47,254 bases of DNA from contig JABAZK010000188.1 in assembly GCA_018608485.1 (NCBI GenBank), positions 1 through 47,254 of the forward strand. The letters are read 5' to 3'. A model generated the notes under the pieces. That model was given only the letters and a program-made list of their open reading frames with translations. It had not been told where the DNA came from and made no database searches. Shown here piece after piece: positions 44,156-47,254 of the stretch (its first letter is position 1; every line of letters begins with the position of its first letter). This stretch comes from Flavobacteriaceae bacterium (lineage in GTDB: Bacteria; Bacteroidota; Bacteroidia; Flavobacteriales; Flavobacteriaceae). The translations under genes and the position numbers were made by a program.

Positions 44156-46582
44156 ATGAAGATATCATATAATTGGTTGAAACAATTTTTACAAGTTAAT
44201 TGGGAGACCAGTAAAACAAGTGAATTACTCACGGATCTTGGATTAGAAGTTGAAGGCGTTGAAACTATTGAGTCTATAAAAGGGAGTCTTGAAGGTATTG
44301 TAATTGGTGAGGTTTTAACATGTGTTCAACACCCTAATGCAGACCGTTTAAAAATAACTACTGTAGATTTGGGATTAGAGATTCCTGTACAAATTATTTG
44401 CGGAGCACCTAACGTTGCGTCTGGACAAAAAGTACCGGTAGCAACCATTGGAACCACTCTATATGATGATAAAGGAGCTGCTTTTAAAATTAAGAAAGGA
44501 AAAATAAGAGGAGAGGAGAGTCATGGAATGATTTGTGCCGAAGATGAACTAGGTTTAGGAACCAGTCATGAAGGTATTATGGTTCTTGATAAGAAGTTGA
44601 AACCAGGCACACCCGCTGCAGAAGTTTTTGATATAGAAACAGATCATGTTTTTGAAATTGGCTTAACTCCTAACAGAGCTGATGCAATGAGTCATTACGG
44701 AGTAGCAAGAGATTTTCGTGCAGGACTTATACAACATGGTATTAATTTAGAATTAATAACACCCTCTGTTAGTGATTTTCATGTAGATGAGAGAAGACTT
44801 CGTTTTGATATAGAAGTAGAGAATAAAGATTTAGCACAACGGTATTGTGGAATATCTATAGTAGATATTGAAGTTAAAGATTCTCCAGAATGGATTCAAA
44901 ACAATCTAAAAGCCATAGGGATTTTACCTAAAAATAATGTGGTAGATATCACTAATTATGTATTACACGAGTTGGGGCAACCTTTACATGCTTTTGATGC
45001 AAATAAGATTAAAGGAAATAAAGTTCTAGTAAAAACATTAAAATCTGGAACAAAATTCACAACGTTAGATTCAATTGAAAGAGAGTTACACGCAGAAGAC
45101 ATCATGATTTGTGATGGAGAATCTAATCCAATATGTATTGCAGGAGTTTTTGGAGGAGAGAAGTCGGGCGTTACAGACAAAACAACTTCAATTTTTTTAG
45201 AAAGCGCTTATTTTAATCCAGTTGCTATCCGTAAAACAGCAAAAAGACACGCTTTAAATACAGATGCATCTTTCCGATTTGAAAGAGGTATAGATATCAA
45301 TTTTACAAAGTATGCATTAAAAAGAGCTGCTCTACTAATAAAGGAATATGCTAATGGAAAAATTGCATCAGATGTGATGGATTTTTATCCTGAAAAAATT
45401 GAAGATTTTCAGGTGTTTCTTTCTTACGAGAACGCTTTTCGTTTAATTGGTCAAGAAATAGATAAAGAAACTATAAAAAATATTTTAGCTTCTTTAGAAA
45501 TAAAAATTAATAGTGAAACGGAGGGAGGCCTTGGCCTTACCATTCCTTCCTATAGGGTTGATGTTCAAAGAGAAGCAGATATTATTGAAGAAATTCTTAG
45601 AGTTTATGGTTACAATAATATCAAGTTTTCTCATAAATTAAATTCTTCAATCTCCTTTAATACAAATAAAGAGGTAACATTAGAAAACAGTATTGCTAAT
45701 CAATTAACCAATTTAGGTTTTAATGAAACAATGGCAAATTCTCTTACCAAAGAGGAGTATATTACTTTTTCAGAAAATCTAAAATCAGAGTTTAATGTAA
45801 CCATGCTAAATCCGCTTAGTAATGAACTAAAAGTAATGAGACAGTCCTTGCTTTTTAGTGGTTTAGAATCTATTTCTTATAATATTAATAGAAAAAACAG
45901 TTCATTAAAATTATATGAATTTGGGAAAACCTATCACAAATATGAGAGGGGATATCAAGAAGATAAACATCTCACCCTATTTGTCTCAGGAGCTAAAACA
46001 AAGGATAGTTGGACTCATGTATCTAAGAACTCAGATTTCTTTTATTTAAAAGGAATAGTGATGTCTATTTTAGAGAGAATAGGAGTAACAAATCTAAAAA
46101 CTAGCCCAGTTAAATCTGACCTATTTTCTGAAGGAATAGCATTTAGTTTAGGTAAAAATAAGTTGGTAGAATTTGGTGTTATCAATAAAAGAGTTTTAAA
46201 AGAATTTGGAATTAAACAAGAAGTATTATTTGCAGACTTTGATTGGAAATCATTAAATGAAATTTCAGGGAAAAAGAAAATAAAAGTTTCTTCATTACTA
46301 AAATTCCCCTCGGTAAAAAGAGATTTAGCCTTGTTAATTGATGAAAAAGTAACCTTTAAAGAAATATATAATCTTTCATTTCAAGTAGAAAGAAATTTAC
46401 TTAAAGATGTGGGGTTATTTGATGTGTATCAGGGAGATAAGCTTCCTGAAGGAAAAAAATCTTACGCTGTTAGTTTTGTTCTTCAAGATAGTAATAAGAC
46501 GCTTAAGGATGCCCAAATAGATAAAATTATGCAAAAATTACAACAGTCATTTGAAAAAAATTTAGAGGCTGTTTTAAGATAA
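44156..46582 (+). CDS. pheT: Phenylalanyl-tRNA synthetase beta subunit
   Basis: PheT forms the alpha2-beta2 enzyme that charges tRNA-Phe. The 808-residue product is full length: N-terminal part beginning MKISYNWLKQFL, a tRNA-binding (EMAP-like) domain around 40-150 with HPNADRLKITTVDLG and CGAPNV, the B3/B4 editing domain (about 210-370), B5 domain (about 400-475), the catalytic-like core, and a C-terminal FDX-ACB anticodon-binding domain (about 715-808, FPSVKRDLALLI). pheS is not adjacent, so the subunits are encoded apart, as is usual in Bacteroidota. A strong terminator follows. Confidence 0.96.
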   Translation: MKISYNWLKQFLQVNWETSKTSELLTDLGLEVEGVETIESIKGSLEGIVIGEVLTCVQHPNADRLKITTVDLGLEIPVQIICGAPNVASGQKVPVATIGTTLYDDKGAAFKIKKGKIRGEESHGMICAEDELGLGTSHEGIMVLDKKLKPGTPAAEVFDIETDHVFEIGLTPNRADAMSHYGVARDFRAGLIQHGINLELITPSVSDFHVDERRLRFDIEVENKDLAQRYCGISIVDIEVKDSPEWIQNNLKAIGILPKNNVVDITNYVLHELGQPLHAFDANKIKGNKVLVKTLKSGTKFTTLDSIERELHAEDIMICDGESNPICIAGVFGGEKSGVTDKTTSIFLESAYFNPVAIRKTAKRHALNTDASFRFERGIDINFTKYALKRAALLIKEYANGKIASDVMDFYPEKIEDFQVFLSYENAFRLIGQEIDKETIKNILASLEIKINSETEGGLGLTIPSYRVDVQREADIIEEILRVYGYNNIKFSHKLNSSISFNTNKEVTLENSIANQLTNLGFNETMANSLTKEEYITFSENLKSEFNVTMLNPLSNELKVMRQSLLFSGLESISYNINRKNSSLKLYEFGKTYHKYERGYQEDKHLTLFVSGAKTKDSWTHVSKNSDFFYLKGIVMSILERIGVTNLKTSPVKSDLFSEGIAFSLGKNKLVEFGVINKRVLKEFGIKQEVLFADFDWKSLNEISGKKKIKVSSLLKFPSVKRDLALLIDEKVTFKEIYNLSFQVERNLLKDVGLFDVYQGDKLPEGKKSYAVSFVLQDSNKTLKDAQIDKIMQKLQQSFEKNLEAVLR

Positions 46583-46586
46583 TAAT

Positions 46587-46609
46587 AAGCTCCTTTTGGA
46601 GCTTTTTTT
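46587..46609 (+). terminator. Intrinsic terminator of pheT
   Basis: AAGCTCC and GGAGCTT form a seven-base stem with a TTTT loop, followed by a T-run, starting five bases after the pheT stop. The pyrD ATG is only nine bases after its end, so pyrD must be transcribed from within or upstream of this region, or by read-through. Confidence 0.85.
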
Positions 46610-46617
46610 AATAAGAT

Positions 46618-47254
46618 ATGTACAAATTATTCATTCGTCGATTTCTTTTTTTATTTGACCCAGAAAAAATACACTATGTTACTTTTTCGTTAATTCGTTT
46701 TTTTTGTAAAGTTCCTTTTTTCTCTGCAATCTTTAGAGCGATGTATCTTATTGAAGATAAACGTCTAGAAAGAAATTTATTTGGTATTACATTTAAAAAC
46801 CCTGTAGGATTGGCTGCTGGTTTCGATAAGAATGCTGTGTTATATAATGAATTGGCAAACTTTGGCTTTGGTTTTATAGAAATTGGAACAGTAACTCCAA
46901 TAGGTCAGGAAGGAAACCCTAAAAAGAGATTATTTAGACTAAAAGATGACCAGGGTATTATTAACAGAATGGGCTTTAATAACGATGGCTTAGAAACTGC
47001 GATTGAGCAATTAAAGAAAAACAAAGGAAAGCTCGTTATTGGAGGTAATATTGGTAAAAATACTCAAACTTCTCCACAAAATTACACCAATGACTATGAA
47101 GAATGTTTTAAAGGACTTTACCCTTATGTAGATTATTTTGTATTAAACGTAAGTTGTCCAAATGTAGGAAGTCATGAGAAGTTAAATAATAAAGAATATT
47201 TGCTAGAATTAATTTTAGCTATTCAAAATCTAAATTTGTTAGAACCTACTCAAA
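46618..47254 (+). CDS. pyrD: Dihydroorotate dehydrogenase, quinone-type (3' partial)
   Basis: PyrD oxidises dihydroorotate to orotate in pyrimidine synthesis, using FMN and, for class 2, membrane quinone. The first 212 codons are present and the frame runs off the right edge. It starts [20 protein letters not shown], a class-2 N-terminal membrane-associating helix region, and contains the FMN-binding [10 protein letters not shown] and [10 protein letters not shown]. The catalytic loop reads NVSCPN (177-182), placing Cys180 where class-2 enzymes normally have the catalytic-base serine (human Ser215); class-1 enzymes have a cysteine there. No class-1 partner gene is visible. The gene call is secure; the class is mixed by signature. 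Confidence 0.93.
   Translation, partial: MYKLFIRRFLFLFDPEKIHYVTFSLIRFFCKVPFFSAIFRAMYLIEDKRLERNLFGITFKNPVGLAAGFDKNAVLYNELANFGFGFIEIGTVTPIGQEGNPKKRLFRLKDDQGIINRMGFNNDGLETAIEQLKKNKGKLVIGGNIGKNTQTSPQNYTNDYEECFKGLYPYVDYFVLNVSCPNVGSHEKLNNKEYLLELILAIQNLNLLEPTQ

Noticed and set aside
1-47254. CRISPR array, prophage, insertion sequence, tRNA or rRNA
   Set aside because: No regularly spaced repeats, transposase or integrase, tRNA-like cloverleaf or rRNA stretch was recognised on reading both strands.

Overview
The window is AT-rich chromosomal DNA from a member of the Bacteroidota, most likely a marine Flavobacteriaceae; I cannot name the genus. Four things support this: two secreted proteins end in type IX secretion (T9SS) sorting domains, the arginine operon uses the Bacteroidota N-acyl-ornithine transcarbamylase (ArgF') in place of ornithine transcarbamylase, LeuA and DnaX have short flavobacterial forms, and several genes are preceded by the Bacteroidota -7 promoter box TAnnTTTG. 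I see no rRNA, tRNA, CRISPR array, prophage or insertion sequence. It reads as core genome with almost no spare space; no stretch without a gene exceeds 300 bases.

Bases 1-8661 hold one tightly coupled plus-strand operon for arginine (and proline) synthesis: GNAT acyltransferase (5' end outside the window), argG, argC, proC, argD, argF', argB, argE, argH. Most junctions overlap by 1 to 17 bases. The residue of ArgF' that decides substrate choice is Ala rather than Glu, which points to a pathway running through N-succinylated intermediates. Converging on it, bases 8664-13003 (minus strand) encode leucine synthesis as leuA-leuC-leuD-leuB. A 515-residue helical protein of unknown function follows, then the threonine operon thrA-thrB-thrC (14962-19645), preceded by a candidate Ile/Thr leader peptide and a weak hairpin that look like an attenuator.

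From 19664 to 29437 the genes are housekeeping or membrane functions in small units: mnmE and miaE (tRNA modification), two small uncharacterised proteins (DUF4870-like and DUF4268-like), a SulP anion transporter with an extra C-terminal domain, a CPA-type cation/proton antiporter with an RCK domain, dnaX, and an exported msrA. From 29534 to 37029 (minus strand) lie two tandem long-chain acyl-CoA synthetases and purL.

From 37328 to the end are a secreted di-heme cytochrome c peroxidase and a secreted endonuclease I (both with T9SS tails, convergent), an RsmB-type rRNA methyltransferase, an unannotated 61-codon open frame that may be a gene remnant, recG, tag, pheT and the first two thirds of pyrD, which runs off the right edge. 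I did not find a convincing new multi-gene system. The best leads are the thr leader, the GNAT with a cysteine cluster heading the arginine operon, the SulP C-terminal extension, and the cysteine at the catalytic-base position of PyrD.
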